Counted from the stretch's first letter, positions 39,140 to 52,287 are shown. The stretch is DNA of 64,000 bases from Eudorina sp. 2006-703-Eu-15 (GCA_003117195.1 BDSI01000025.1:638898-702897), one strand, 5' to 3'. Numbers and translations are program-made. Notes: generated by a model from the letters alone, not told the origin.

Positions 39140-39656
39140 TCAGATATTGCAGAGGCCGAAGCCAATTTTGTAGGGCAGATGTACGGATCTTTTGGCTTGG
39201 GTGTTAGGAGGTGCGCGTGAGGGACGCGAGAGGTCTTGAGGTATTATTTGAGCATAAAAAGGTTATTACGAGCATGAAAGGCGGGAAAGCAGGGAAAGGG
39301 AACGCAAACCCAAAACGAACCCGGAGACCTTTTGGCGGCTCGCGCGAACGCGCGAGGAGGAGTGCCGTGCCGTACAGAAATGCTGGTCCTCCATTTTGCG
39401 GTACGACGGTCGGAAACCCAACCCGCCGTACAGCTGCGTGCCAGGTCCGCAGGACCGCTCGTCCGTCCGTGACTGTTCGTTCGTGCATTGTCCCGCATAT
39501 TATTCGCCGCGAGCTGCGGGCCGGCGGGTGGGCGGCCCTGCCGTCCACTGAAGAAGCCTGCATCTGTAGGAAGGCACTGTGGCACTTAAATCAGGCCACG
39601 AATGCCGGTCGCAGACGGCCCTGAGTGGGTGGCGGGACGCGGGGCCGGGGGGCGGA

Positions 39657-39700
39657 GATATAGAATTGGTACATATTCAATCTGCGCTGCTGCGGGGGGA
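39657..39700 (+). repeat. Dispersed element A, intergenic copy
   Basis: GATATAGAATTGGTACATAT followed by TCAATCTGCGCTGCTGCGG. It lies between the MATE and ribophorin genes, so the family is not confined to introns. Confidence 0.7.
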
Positions 39701-40890
39701 GGCCGTCCAGACATGGAGGGCGCGCTCCAGACGCCTCTCTGTGCGTCCTCGGTGTCCTCCAGACAGTGCGCGCAGCAGCAGCAGAAGCAGCAGCGGCGTG
39801 GGGCCGGAGCCGTGTTAGCCCGATGTGCCCCAGGCACTCAGCGCGGCGTGCTCTCTCGCATAGAGGATGACATGTTTGGCAATGAGGGTGTAGTATTGCT
39901 AATAATTCAACGGATACAGGGTGGGCCCTTCGGTTTTTAATGTTCGCCACTGATTGCTGAGCGGTGGGAAACCACGTTCGTGCACAATAACAAGAAGGCC
40001 GGCTTCGTTCGCCACCGGTTGCGCGGATGCCACCGAGCGGCCCTGATGTGTCCGGGCTGTTTCCCGTATTTGCCTCCCGAGGTCCCGACGTGTGTGTTGG
40101 GGGCGGCTCTGGCTAAGGCAGGGGAGGGCGCCAGGGGAGGGCGCCCCAAGCCCCAGTTCGCGCTGCGGGACCGGTGTTTGTATGACGGAGAGACGATTCG
40201 GTCGTGGCCGGTGTGACACGGCCGCTGTCCATGCCGCGCATATTTAACTGGAGCGCGTGCTGTGTTGGGTGGTGGACCTGCCCGGGTGGAGTTCGCGCGA
40301 ACGGGTGGGTCGTTGAGCGCTGGGACGACCAGCAATTTGTTATGTGCGGCGGCGCGCTTCGCTTCACTTCACAGGACGCCACAGAATGGACTCGAAACGC
40401 CGTGATGTGATGTGCGGCCCTGGAAGGACCGTGCCGCGGATGCCTGAGAGCTGGGGGGGGCTGTCAGTTGGTGGTCCCGGCAGTCCTGCTTGCCGTATTT
40501 GCTGGGTGTTCGGTGTTGGCGCAAGCAGCATGGTCCTGTGGACGCGGATGTGATTGTGATGGAAGTTATGGGTAGGCGACCGGGTCTGCGGTAGGCCGAA
40601 ACTTGAGTCGGTGTCCGTTAAAAAGCGCGGCAGTCCGCACAGGCTGCTCCCCGAGGGACGTGAGGGCGCTGCGCGGGGCAGCCGCGCACTCACGCTTGCC
40701 TGGCGTGCTGTAATGCCAGGGTTTCTCTTGCATTCGATGGTAAGGTCGACGTCTTCCGCGCAGGTCCGAGCAGACCTTTGATGTTGTACGAGAGTCCAAA
40801 CGACACTACAGTACGTAACCGTACAAGGGTGACAGCCTGCGACAAATGGTCAACCGGTTTCGCCTAACAACGTAATTGAAGTTTTTAAGG

Positions 40891-43800
40891 ATGCGTCGAT
40901 TTGCAGCTTTAGCAACAGTGCTGCTGGCTCTGGCCAGCAGCGTAGTCGCGGACAACATAAAGCTGCAACAAGTTGATCGGAAGGTAGCCGAAATGCTATA
41001 CTCGTCTACATAGCTGACTGATAAATTCTTACGATTCTGATCGCAAATGGGGGCCTTGGCTTGTCCTTGCGGTGGCGCAGATCATCCTGAACTCTCAGTT
41101 CGTGCGTATCACGGAGTCGGTGAAGGTCAAGAATGTCGGAAGCCAGGTGGTATCTGAAGTGATACTTTGCGAAGCTCTTCTAGGCGATGCGGTACTCTCG
41201 TTCTACAAGGTAAGCGGGCGATCCCGACGAATGATTTTCCATTGTACAGTATCGCACGCTGCTAAGTGATATGATCATATCGTTTTGCCTCAGGTGGTTG
41301 ATTCATCGTCTAAGAGCATTCTGACGGTACGTGTCGATGGGGTGATTCGTCGCATGCTGCTTGGCTCGGAGCGGTCGGGCGCAGGAACAAACCCCGCGGA
41401 CTTGCTAATTAAGGGCCCTTGACTTTATGGGGTGGACAGGTGTCGCCCACGACGGTTCCGGGCGCTCCAGCGGAGGCTGTTTGCCATAACGTCAAGCTGG
41501 CCAACCCGCTGCCGGCCAGCGAAACGGTTGCATTGGTGGTCACCGCTGTCCTCGCCAAAGCGCAAATTGCGTACCCCGCGGAGCTGACGCAGCAGGACTC
41601 ACAGCTCATGCTGTACAAGGGCAATCTGTACGTCCTGTCACCGTACCAGGTGTCGTCCCAAACCACCGAGGTGCGACCAGCGTTCTGCCGTGAATCCGTG
41701 CGGGGTGTGCTTGTACAGCTTATTCTGGAACGACATTTGCTTTGTCAGGATGCACCAGGATGCACGTTTTTAAGGGAACCGCGAGCACAAAGGACTCTCG
41801 TCCGAGTCACGAAGTCACGATGAGAGCCCGACCGAAGCTGATCTTGTCCACGCTCCCCGAAACCCCCGGGGTGTCGTAGGTGACTCTGCCGTCCAGCACC
41901 GTGAAGTCGTACACTGACGAGAAGCCAGTCACCAAGTCGAACGACAAGATCAAGTACGGCAAGTATGACCTCATTAAGCCCTTCACCGTGAAGGAGCTGT
42001 CTGTGCACTTTGAGAACAACAATCCGTTCAAACAGGTAACTTGGTTGCGTTTGGGATAAGGCGGAGGGTGGGGTGACTGCGCGGCATACCGTCACAAGCT
42101 CGCGCCTGCGCATGTTTCCACCGCGCGGGCGGACAGTGCTGACATTCTTTTCGACAACGTTGCCCACGTTGGGCCTTGGCGGGCGTTGTGTGCTCTTGCT
42201 TGTTGGGATGTCGATGGGATGCGTCACACTGTCATGTCCAGGATGAAGCCACGGGTGGGTGAAGCTGCACTTCCCAACACCCCGAATGCGCCGCTGCGCG
42301 TCGTGAATAGTGACGTCACTTCCTCCTCCAGTGCTCGACGCCACGGCCGCGGCTCCCAACAGGAGCGGGGGAACTAGAGACTTGCGTTGCCCAGTAATGT
42401 CGCTGCGCACAGGGGGCATTACGAGTTGAGTCATTCAATGGTGAATCTCTGAGCAGTACGTACCAAACGTCATTTGGCCGGACGATGCAAGCATGGAAGA
42501 AGTACCGTATGTCCCTGCTTGGTTCTGTGTCGCCAGATTACGACGTACGTCAAGGAGATCGAGGTGTCGCACTGGGGCAACATCTACGTTGAGGAGAAGT
42601 ACGAGATCAAAAACGCGGGGGCGAAACACTCGGGCTCCTTCTCGCGCCTGAAGTACGCGCACTCGTACAACGGCAAGGCGAACTCATTCCGGGTGGGTAC
42701 AACGGCGCGGGCCGGCCGCGGGGCGGACCGCCCAGGAGCGCGGCTGGGATGGGCACCAGAGCGCGGGGTGGGCGTCCTTATGGGGCCGTCCAGACCGCGA
42801 GACCCTTCGGTGCGCCACGCTGCTAAGCTATGGTGGTGTACAACTTGCCACTTACGACCGTCGCATTTTCGTTGAATCACAAGCCCGCCCCCCTCAGGCC
42901 CCCTAACTAAGCCCTCGATGTCGTCCTCCTGCCGGCCCGCAGGACCTGAAGGCGGTGCTGCCCGCCTCGGCGCACTCGCTGTACTACGTGGACCTCATCG
43001 GCAACATCTCCACCTCCAACGTGCGCAAGACGGCGACGTCGGTGAGTCTCTCGCACGCCGCGCGGCAAGGGGGCGCACAGGGTATCTCGGTCAACGCCTG
43101 CGACCTGCGTGCACCTCTTGTGTGCCTGCGTGTCGGGGGACATGCGAAAGGCTTAGCGCAGTAACGGTTGGATCCGAAACGGAAACGAAAGAAGTTTGTC
43201 GCAGTGCACCGGTCGGTCGCTTTGCGTGGCTCAGCCAGCCTGCAGTGCTGGGTCTGGCCAGGGAGCGGGAGTTTCAGTCGGTCACTGCATGGCCCGCGCG
43301 TCGCTCTGCCCCGATGCAGACGGTGCTGGACTTCGAGCTCCGATACCCGCTGATGGGCGGCTGGAAGGTGGACTTCACCATCGGTGAGCAAGTGCGGTTT
43401 CGGGTTTCGCTCGGCGTGGTCAGATCCGTCGTCGTGCTGGATGGGCAGTATAATCCGGTCGTGCACAAATGCCTTGAATGGGCCATCGGCTGGGTTAGCG
43501 AAATCGGACAGGGACACCTTGATCTCTGCCAGGCCGCTTCGACCTGTTGGGTTGGGTTTAAAAATGTGTCGGGTGGCTGCTTGTATGTCCCAGTTGCCGG
43601 CAGGTGCGCTCACGGAAAGAAACCTGTCGTTCGTGGTTCGCGGGATGAAAAAGGAGGAGCGCAACAGTCCCGCACGCATTCGCAAAGCCCATTGAACCGT
43701 AAAAAGCCGGATGGGCCAGAATGCAACCGGCGCTGCCTATCTGCGGCATAGTCGCGGGCAGCACGCGTCGGGAGGTCCGCGTCCCGGCAGCACGCGTCGG

Positions 43801-46800
43801 GAGGTCCGCGCCAGGCTTCACCGCGCCACCAACACCATCCCGACGGCTCCCGCCCGCTGCAGGTTACAGTGTGCCCCTGACCGGCTTCCTGAAGTCCGCC
43901 AAGGACGGCCGCCGCCGCCTGACCATGGACCTCGCCTCGCCGCTGGAGGACGTGTTCGTGGAGGACATGGTCGTGCGGGTGGGTGGGTAGGGTGGTGCTG
44001 GGTGGGTAGGGTGGTGCTGGGTGGGTGGGTGGGTGGTGCTGCGGGTGGGTGGGTGGGTGCTGGGAGCTGTGGATGCGATGTGCCGCAGATCCGCTACTGG
44101 GCCCCTGCGGTACCCGTGACGGCGTCGCGTCTGTCAGGCCAGGGAACGCAGACATGCAGCAAACGCGGCGCGTGCCGGGGACGTACAGCAGCAGCACGCG
44201 GCGAAAAGCCGGCTACGAGGCCGACATCAGCAAGGTGCTTGTCGATTGATGATCAGTGCCCTAGAGTCGCGGAAATGTGCCTGCCTGCCTGCCGCGGCGT
44301 AGTCTAGTAGCCTCGGGTGGCGTCACCGGCACATATTCCGCCTCTCCAGCTGCACTCCCGCTGCACGCCATGGTGCGATCGCGGCTGGACGTGTGTGGCC
44401 TGCGGACACCATGATGTAATTCCCGCTGCACGCCATGGTGCGATCGTGGCAAAAGGACATGTGGTTGTTTTCTGCGTTCTGCGTTCCTGCGCAGGTGGTC
44501 CTCCCGGAGGGCGCCTCCAACATCAGGGCGGTGCTGCCGTACGATCTGGAGCAAAGCTTTGACATCAAGTGAGAGGGGCTGGTCCGCGACGGACTCGACA
44601 GCCCCTAACAACCCCCAACAAATAGGGTGTGGGGGGAGGTCACAAAGGCGTGACAGCAAGGCGTTGCATGTTTGCAGCTGCCAGGCTAGGTTTGGGGAGC
44701 CGCAAGTGCCATCCCGGCGTTGTGTAAGCGTGCTGCCTCCCGGCGCGGCGACCCAGACAGCACACACACGAACACGAACACGAACGCTCCTGCTCTGCCT
44801 GCCTGCCTGCCTACGAACACCCTCGCGGCCCAGTTTCCTTTTGTACTCACGCGCAAACGTTCGAACTCCACGAGGTCGCCCGCGTTATACCTTTCAACAG
44901 AAAGCGACGGTCCCCATCGCCGCCCCTCCCCATCCCCATCCCCGCTCGCCTGCCTCCCGCGGGGCCACTCCCCGCACACCGTACCGTATCATTGCACGCG
45001 GCCTCGACAACACATCAATCACAGCCACTACCACATGAAACGTACATGCACAGCCCCCTCACCCGTCGTCTGGCCGCGTGTCACCGTCTCACCGTTCGTG
45101 CTCTTCTCCCCCCCTCTCTCACCCTATACCCCTCTCTCTCGCCCCCCTGTCAGGTACACCTACCTGGACACCACCGGCCGCCCGGTGCTGGTGCTGCACA
45201 AGCAGAACCTGGCGTCCCCGGACCACTCGGCCAAGTTCACGGTGGAGTACGACTTCGGCAGCATCCACATCCTGCGGGAGCCGCTCCTGCTGGTGGGTCG
45301 GTGACCCCCCCACGCACGCCCGAACCCTCGCTCTGGCAGCAGCGCAGTTTGCAACGTCTACCAATTTCCTGTACCCTCCCCCACCACACACACAAGGACC
45401 TGTGCCCCGCCCTGTGCGCATTGCCGGTCGTGTGGTCCCGTGCGCCTGTCCCGGTCGCCGCCGCGGCCCGCGGTCCCGGCCGGGGACGGTACCGCGGCCC
45501 GCGTCCGTCAAGGCCGCAGCCGCCCGCGGCGGCCGGGACCGCGGTGTTGGGAAGCCCTAACAGTCCACACACCACCCAGCGCGTTTTTGGCTTTCTGCTT
45601 CGATGGTCTCTAAAACGACTGATCTCCCTCCCGCAGGTGGGCGTTTTCTTCGCGCTGTTCGTGGCTGTGATTGCGTACAACCGCATGGAGTTCACCATCA
45701 CCCGCGACGACAAGTGGGAGGCGGCCCGCAGCAAGGAGGTGCTGGCCACCTACATGGAGCAGATCCAGGCGCTGCTGGAGGGTGGGTATCCGCGAAACCG
45801 CAAAAGGGGGGGGGTCGGGGATGGGGGGGATGGGCCGTGTTCGCCCCACGGCACCGAGACACGGAAATTGACGCTTGTGGCCTGTTTGAGGCCGAATGCG
45901 GCCAGTCCCTCTGCTCCAACCATCAGTCCCTCGTACCATCAGTCCCTCGTTGAAGCTCTTCGACCCCGGGATTCATAAGGGTGCGAGTCCCGCAGTTCCC
46001 GAACCACCAACAAGAGCACGTGGCGTTCCGTTGCATGTGGGGCATTCGACGACACGGCGCTGGGGCACATGCGGATACGCGGTGCCGCGGCGCGCGGGAT
46101 TGATTTGCCTGCCTCGTGTATGACACGATGACCTCTTCGGGGGCTGTCTCTTGCGGGGTCCCGATATCTCACTCCCGTCCCGATGTCACGCCGGTCCCCG
46201 TCCACCACAGACGAGGCGAGTATCCTGGCGGGCCTCACCCGCGTCACAAACGGCGTCAGGGAGGCGGCTGACGCGGACACCGCCAACCGCGAGAAGGCGA
46301 CCGTGGAGAAGCGGCTCAAGGACCTGGAGGAGAAGGTGCGGTCCGGGGGGGTGGGGTATAGGAAATTTGGTTGGACATTTCAGACTGCGCTGCTGCCAGA
46401 GCGACGGCTGGGTCCGGGGGTACTTGCGGGCAGCTGTACCAGCTCGGGGTCCAAACGGTGCCTAGCGCGGCGCGTTTGGGTCGGCGCTGGTCGTGAGAGG
46501 GGGGGCCTTGCTGCCGGAGCGTCAGGCCGTCGAAACTACCGTACCTGCCTCGCCGGGTGTGACCTTTGTCGGATCTCCGATGTTGAAGTGGATCGGATCT
46601 CCGGTATCAAGTGTATCGGATCTTCGGTGTAGTACAGTGTATCGGGTCGGAACACGTTAGTGCGCCATGGACGGGACTGCCGCTCTGCCGTTGCGCGTCG
46701 CATCTCAACGTCATCTCACACACGGGAAAATTGCCGGGTGGGTTGGGGATCGCACCGCGGCGCGCAGCACACACCCCGCAGCACCTGCACTAGCACCAGG

Positions 46801-47524
46801 AAATAACTTTTGGCCACGATGATCGCAACCGGGCCCTTGCCTGGCCTTGCCTTGCCCTGCCCGCCCCGCGGCCTACCTACCTACCTACCTACCTGCCCCT
46901 CCCCTTCCTCCTGCCGCAGGTCAAGCCGCTGCTGGCCGCCGTGGAGGCCAAATCCATCCGGGTGGCCGTCCAGGTCCGCGACGTGGTGGACAAGGCCCGC
47001 GCGCTGCGGGACCGCCACTTCAAGCAGCTGTCGGACCGCATCGACGTCATCAAGAAGGGCGGCAGCGTGGGCGTGAGTGGGGAGAGGAGAGGGGGGAGAG
47101 GAGAGGGGTGACCTGCGCGGCGGCGCGGGGACTTTCTCTTTGGTTGATGCGCGTGCGCTCCGCAGTGGGCGTGTGGGATGCGCAGAGCGTTACAAGCGAC
47201 GAGGCGCCGGAGAGGGAGTGTGTGTGTATATATAAACACAGAGGGAGTGTGCGTGAGTGGTCGATGGCGCATTACCGCTGTGCTGCAGGGTTTCAGCCCG
47301 CAGATTTTAGCCCGTGGGGGGGGGCCGGCGGTGCGCGCCGATGACCGGGCACCGTAACTGTATGGTGCTTTTCGCGAAGAGCTGTCCCGCTCTGGTTTTC
47401 ACACCCACCCACCCACCCACCGACCTTCAATATGTCCACCTAAAGTTCTTGTACCACATTCCCCACCCCGCACCCCACCCCCGCCACCCCACCCCACCCC
47501 GCACCCCACCCCGCACCCCACCCC

Positions 47525-47587
<63 letters not shown>

Positions 47588-48097
47588 ACCCCGCACCCCA
47601 CCCCGCACCCCACCCACCCCGCACCCCACCCCACCCCGCACCCCACCCCACCCCGCACCCCACCCCACCCGCACCCCACCCCCCCCCCCCACCCCGCACC
47701 CCACCCCACCCCGCACCCCACCCCACCCCGCACCCCACCCCCCCCCCCCACCCCACCCCACCCGCACCCCACCCCACCCCGCACCCCACCCCCCCCCCCC
47801 CCCCCCCCCCCACCCCACCCCGCACCCCACCCCACCCCGCACCCCACCCCACCCCGCACCCCACCCCGCACCCCACCCCACCCCGCACCCCACCCCACCC
47901 CGCACCCCACCCCACCCCGCACCCCACCCCACCCCGCACCCCACCCCACCCCGCACCCCACCCCGCACCCCACCCGCACCCCACCCCGCACCGACCCGCA
48001 GGAGGCCAACCGCAAGCTAGCCCCCGGCCAGGACGCCATCAACGCGGCCAAGCGCGAGCTGGATGCCCAGGTCACGACCGTCTTCGGGGCGTACTAA
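40891..48097 (+). CDS. OST1: Ribophorin I, oligosaccharyltransferase subunit OST1
   Basis: Exons 40891-40983, 41081-41209, 41294-41326, 41440-41670, 41880-42035, 42537-42692, 42943-43041, 43320-43383, 43863-43978, 44495-44568, 45154-45292, 45637-45781, 46211-46335, 46920-47072 and 48002-48097 give 1809 nt, 602 aa and all phases agree. In the ER membrane this subunit helps the oligosaccharyltransferase complex add N-glycans to nascent proteins. Residues 1-20 form a signal peptide ending SSVVA. The lumenal domain carries the family blocks AKAQIAYPAELTQQDSQLML, VKEIEVSHWGNIYVEEKYEI, LRYPLMGGWKVDFTIGYSVP, LPEGASNIRAVLPYDLEQSF and YTYLDTTGRPVLVLHKQNL. One membrane helix lies at about 432-447 (FFALFVAVIAYNRMEF), followed by a cytosolic coiled C-terminus. 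A TGTAA at 48391-48395 is 294 nt past the stop. The inverted duplication begins only 88 bp after the stop. Confidence 0.96.
43979..44065. repeat. GGGT-rich tandem at a ribophorin 5' splice site
   Basis: GTGGGTGGGTAGGGTGGTGC-type units starting at the donor itself, after the exon ending at 43978. Confidence 0.85.
45325..45382 (-). repeat. Dispersed element A, ribophorin intron
   Basis: Plus-strand reading: GCTCTGGCAGCAGCGCAGTT, TGCAACGTCTACCAATTTCC, then TGTACCC. It lies in the intron 45293-45636 of the ribophorin I gene. Confidence 0.85.
46355..46420 (+). repeat. Dispersed element A, ribophorin intron
   Basis: TATAGGAAATTTGGTTGGAC, ATTTCAGACTGCGCTGCTGC, then CAGAGCGACGG, about 20 nt inside the intron that follows the exon ending at 46335. 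Confidence 0.85.
47455..47998. repeat. C-rich array with poly-C tract, last ribophorin intron
   Basis: Units of ACCCCGCACCCCACCCC, interrupted by a pure C tract of about 60 nt (about 47527-47587) and shorter C-runs. It makes up most of the 929-nt intron before the final exon. Length in the assembly may be unreliable. Confidence 0.9.
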
Positions 48098-48184
48098 GTC
48101 CCCTGCCTCTGTTGCCCCCGATTTTTGGGGGCGGAGTGCAGACACGGGTTGCGCGCGCCGCCGTCCGTGGACCGGGCCGGCCGG

Positions 48185-51100
48185 CTGGAGAGATCCCTCC
48201 AGGGATCTCGCCCGGGAGGTGACGACGGGGTGACGAGAGGAGAGGAGCGGGGGAGAGGGTGAGGGTGGTGGAGGAGGTGGCCATTTGATAGTGTCTAGTG
48301 CTTCTTTCTGCACGAAGATAAAGGCCACTCGCTGCACCCACGTATCGCCCTTGGGATAACCAATGAACAAGGTCTTGAAGCCGCCCAGGATGTAACCGTC
48401 CGGCACCTCCTTCCACGACGGCGGGTCGCTGCACGACCCGTCCGTCGAAAAATTGGCGCCGCTACGGGTCATAAACTGCAAATGCGTCGAGCTACGAGCT
48501 ATCTGGTCCCGTTGGAACACCCGGTCGGGATACGGGTCCACCTTGTAACGGTTACATTATTAATTGCGTCGGTGCGTAACCCCATAAATCGGTCGGGTAG
48601 CAGCACACGCGCACGCTGACGACGGGATCGACCCATGGGTCGAGGGTGATTCGGAACGGATCGCCTCCATCGAAAGTTCCATGCTTAGGCCACATTGAAG
48701 CTGGCGGGCGAGGGGGAAAGCCCTACATACCCGGGGCGCCTTACCCGGGGGTTTGTGTGGAAGTCTGGGAAGGGAACGACCCGACTGACCCAAGGACCCA
48801 GAGGGGGTCCACCGGGGGGATTGTACGGCGAGTACGGCGGCGCGCGCGCTGATGTGTGCCACTCCCGGGCGCCTTTCGGGCAGAGCAGGGCCGCGTGCAG
48901 GGTCTCCCTACCACCATCGTTGACCTGCCCCTGGCCCTCCCTCACGCCTTTTCCCTTTTGCCTTTTGCCTCCCCCCCCTCCGGGACGGTCACGGTGTAAT
49001 GCCCTAGTACGGTAGCGCGCTATGCCGTGCTATACACAGTACTGCCATGCTGCCCGCCGCCCGCCCTCCCCTGGAGCGCCTGCCACCGGCCCAGAACCAC
49101 CGCTCACCGCTCCAGAACCACCAGGGCCCGGCCCTCGGGGAAGTCGGACAGCCGGTGCCGAGGTTCCGGAGCCAGCGCCATGACGGGACCCGTCAGCTCC
49201 TCCACCCCGCCGCCGTCGCCGCCGACGCCGCCGCCGACGCCGAAGCCGCCGCCGACGCTGGGCTCGGTGCCTCCGCCGACGCCCTTGAGGCCGACTCCAG
49301 GGGCGGCGCTGCGCCGGGCCGCGGCCGCCGCCGCCGCCGCCGCTGGCGCCCCCGGCTGCTTGATCGGCCCGCGGCGGCTGTTGCCCAGCCCGGGGGGTGA
49401 CACGCCAGGCTCCGCAATCTGTGGGAGTTGGAGTTGGAGGAGGAGGAGGAGGAGGAGGAGATGGGAGATCTCAGCACGCCAACGTGTCATCTAGCCCCTT
49501 GACGCTTCCACACTGCCCTCCCGACTGACCTCCTCCCCAAACACACCTAAACAAAACACGCCCGTTGTGGTTTTGAGCTGCCTGCGTCGTCTTACCTCGT
49601 TGCTGCAAGTGCTTTTGGTAAATGAAGCATGCACTGGTACGGTATTTGCCTCTCCTGCCTGGTCTGAGTGGGGTTTCCTCGCCAAACATCCCCGCCCGCC
49701 GCCCCCCACCCACACAAACGCACAAGCCCTAGCTTTCTCTTCCCTCTCCACACCAGCCATCGGTAACGGTTGTACTGACTAACCGTCGCCCATAACATAT
49801 GCCGTACCTGCTGCCGTACCTATTGCCGTACCTACTGTATTTCACTTTCTCTCTCACACACACACACACACCACACACCGCCCCCGCCTTCACCCCCAAC
49901 CCGCCGTCACCCCCGCCGCCGCCGCCGCCCCACCGCCGCCGCCGCCCCCGCCCCGCCGCCGCCGCCGCCCCGCCCCCACCACCTACGCCCCCGCCCGCGC
50001 CCCCCCGCCCACCGCCGCAGCCCTCGCCTTCCCCCCACGCCCCCGGCCCCGCCGCCGGTCCCGCCGCCGATGCCCCCGCCGCCGCCCCCGCTGCCCCCGC
50101 CGCCGCCGCCCCCGCCGCCGCCCCTGGCACAGCCGCCCCCGCCGCCCCCGTCGCCGCCGCTGGCCCCGCCGCCGCCGCCGCCCCCCCTGGCCCCGGCCTC
50201 GGCCCCGCCGCCCCGCCCCCGCACCCAGCCGGCCCCGCCGCCCTGGTGCTGCTGGTGCTGCTCCGCCCCCCCTGGTGCTGCTCCGCCCCCGCCGACGCCT
50301 CCCGTACGCCGCGTCCCCTGCCTCCTCCCCACACACCCCAGCCCGCCCGCATCCGCTCGGCCCTTGCACTAGCACGTCCCCCTGCCAGCTCGCCTCCGCT
50401 ACCATCCGACGCAACCCGCCGGCACCGCACTGCAGCGGCGCCGCGCCGGCTCGACGGTGCTGTGGGGATCCGGCTTGTCCGGACCGCACACCGTCAGCAA
50501 ACCCCCCTCCACCCACACGCGCTTCGCTTGCCGTACTGCCTCTGCCGTACTTGCCGTACGACCCGCCGTACGACCCGCGGCCACTCCATTTATCCCTGCC
50601 GCGCGTCCCTCCCCGCCTCTTTCGCCGCGCCGCCTCCCCGTCACGCACACTGGTCACTTATTCCTGTCTTGGGTCAATTTTTACCATCTTTCGCCTGCCT
50701 TCACTTCCTCTCTGCCTTGCCCCCCTACATGTGCAATGCCGGCGACTACCCTACCGCTGGCCTTCCGAATCCGGTTAGGTGGGTATTGTAGCTTTCGGGT
50801 TCGCGTTTGCTGTCCTTTCGCTGCTTTGATCGTGGGTCTGCTGTTGCATCCTTGTTTGCGCACGCCCATCGCCGAGGCGGCGCGGCGCGCACACACGCCT
50901 TGGAGCCCGGACGCTGGCACCATAATCTCGACGTTCCTCCCCAGCTGCATCTCCAGCAACCGGTTTGACCTCGGGCTGGGTCGGGTCCTGCTGTCCCTTG
51001 CATGTCCGTCGCCGCCCCGCGTAAGCCGCCCGCACAGCCGCGACTATCCATTACGGGGACACAATGTCTTTGCTTCTGCTTTATCGCATGTCGCCCCTCT

Positions 51101-52152
51101 TTTCTATATACACATCCCCGGCCTGTCGGCAATGCGCAGCCAACGGCCTCACTCGTCCGCGTGCGCAATTAGGGTCCTCGCAAGTCGTGTCTCTCGGTTT
51201 ATTTTAACACACACCACACACCACTGAACCTCACCGACGACGCGGCATCCCCCGGGGTGGGCTCTGCGGTGCCGGCGGTGGCGAAGATGTAGAGCGCCGG
51301 GTAGGTGACCAACGTGGTCAGGAGGTCGGTCAGCTTGTGCTCCTCGTCTTCGGGGTGAAGGGTGGAGGGTGGGGGAGGGATGTGGGGGAGGGATGTGGGG
51401 GCAGGGATGTGGGGGCAGGGATGTGGGTGCCGGGGATATCGAGTTTGGGACGGCGAACTGCCGGGCGAGGGCGAGGGCGAGGGCGAGGGCGAGGGTGACG
51501 CAGGCGGGAAGGTGCGGGAAGCGCCGCCAGAGCGCCTCCGGAGCTGCGGATCGGTACTCAGTCGGCCAGCCAGCTGCTGGGCGCTCCGCCCCCGGCCCCG
51601 CCCCCGGCCCCAGCAGGAACACGTGGTTTGAGGTGGTGGGCGGGGTCCAGGGCTGCAGCGTGTAGGCCTTCAGGAAGAGTGAGGCGGGGCGCACCTGACA
51701 ATCCCGGGGGAATACCGTACAATCATCCGCAGCGCGCTGGCAGCTCCAGGAGGGCTACCCGGCTGCTGCTAGTGGGGGCGTGCGCCATCCCCCGCTCGCG
51801 GGCGGCCGCTGGGTGGCCCTTTCCCTTTCCGAGGGCGGACGTCCCAAGCGATGCGACCCCACAGACAGCGGCGTGTCTCTCCTTCGCGTGTATGTGGGAA
51901 ACAAAGGCTGGATGGATGGAGAGCCCGGGGGACAAAAAAGGGCAGCAACACACGCGCACAAAGACCGGCAGGCAGCGGCCCAGCGCACGCACCCACCCAC
52001 CTCCCCGCCTGGCTGGGTGTGTCTGGGCTTTTGAACCTTTTTTAACCACCCACCCACCCACGCGCACCCACCCACCCACCGGCCGCGGCGGTCGTCTCGC
52101 CGGTCGCCATCCGCCGCAGCGTGTCCGCAGTGGACAGCACATGGCCCAGCAT
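48185..52152 (-). pseudogene. Truncated inverted copy of the 5' part of the 53.4-kb gene
   Basis: The minus strand repeats the start codon (52152, context GCCGCCATG) and the 5' exons of the plus-strand gene that starts at 53435: MLGHVLSTADTLRRMATGET, then VRPASLFLKAYTLQPW, EEHKLTDFLTTLVTYPALYI, and a Gly/Ala-rich exon ending DFPEGRALVVLER. It is cut off at 48185, next to the ribophorin stop, before the membrane exons present only on the right. In this copy a G-run of 5 leaves the second exon open through ALWRRFPHLPACVTLALALA, whereas the right copy has 6 G and a stop. So the truncated copy may preserve the ancestral frame better. Whether it is transcribed is unknown. Confidence 0.6.
49880..51222. 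other. Segment present only in the left arm
   Basis: About 1.34 kb, rich in CCGCCG at its left end and less so to the right, with no recognisable gene. It is bounded by the 13-bp direct repeat CACACCACACACC (49867-49879 and 51210-51222), of which the right arm has one. It lies inside an intron of the duplicated gene. Confidence 0.75.
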
Positions 52153-52287
52153 GGCGGCGTCCGGCGTGGCAGGGCAGGGACCGCCCCTCGGTACCGCGGA
52201 CCGGTGCCGCCCGGGGTGCGGTGCGGTGCGGTGCGCTTCTGGAGGCTTGGAGGCTGTGCTCAGCAGATTATTTTGATCGATGTGCGC

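Larger units (their letters stand above)
38836..40890. other. Spacer between MATE and ribophorin I
   Basis: About 2 kb without a supported gene. It holds a local tandem duplication with an insertion (38885-39139), one element A copy (39657-39700), and otherwise unique sequence. The open frames in it show no family features and no consistent splice chain. The last 100-200 bases are presumably the ribophorin promoter. Confidence 0.5.
48185..52287. repeat. Left arm of a large inverted duplication
   Basis: Read on the minus strand this arm matches 53300-56063 almost base for base. The outer ends pair 48185 with 56063 and the inner ends pair 52287 with 53300. The arm is about 1.34 kb longer than its partner because of a segment at about 49880-51222 that the right arm lacks. 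Differences otherwise are single bases, microsatellite length and a 9-bp unit. Confidence 0.93.

Noticed and set aside
39211..40553. Several mid-length open frames between MATE and ribophorin
   Set aside because: No conserved residues, no consistent splice chain and overlapping alternatives on both strands.
47314..48222. Proline/histidine-rich frame of about 300 codons
   Set aside because: Translation of the C-rich intron array; the ribophorin exon at 48002 is in a different, conserved frame.
49799..50791. Pro-rich frame resembling a cell-wall or pherophorin protein
   Set aside because: No Cys pattern, signal peptide or splice context; it arises from CCGCCG runs in the segment present in only one arm.
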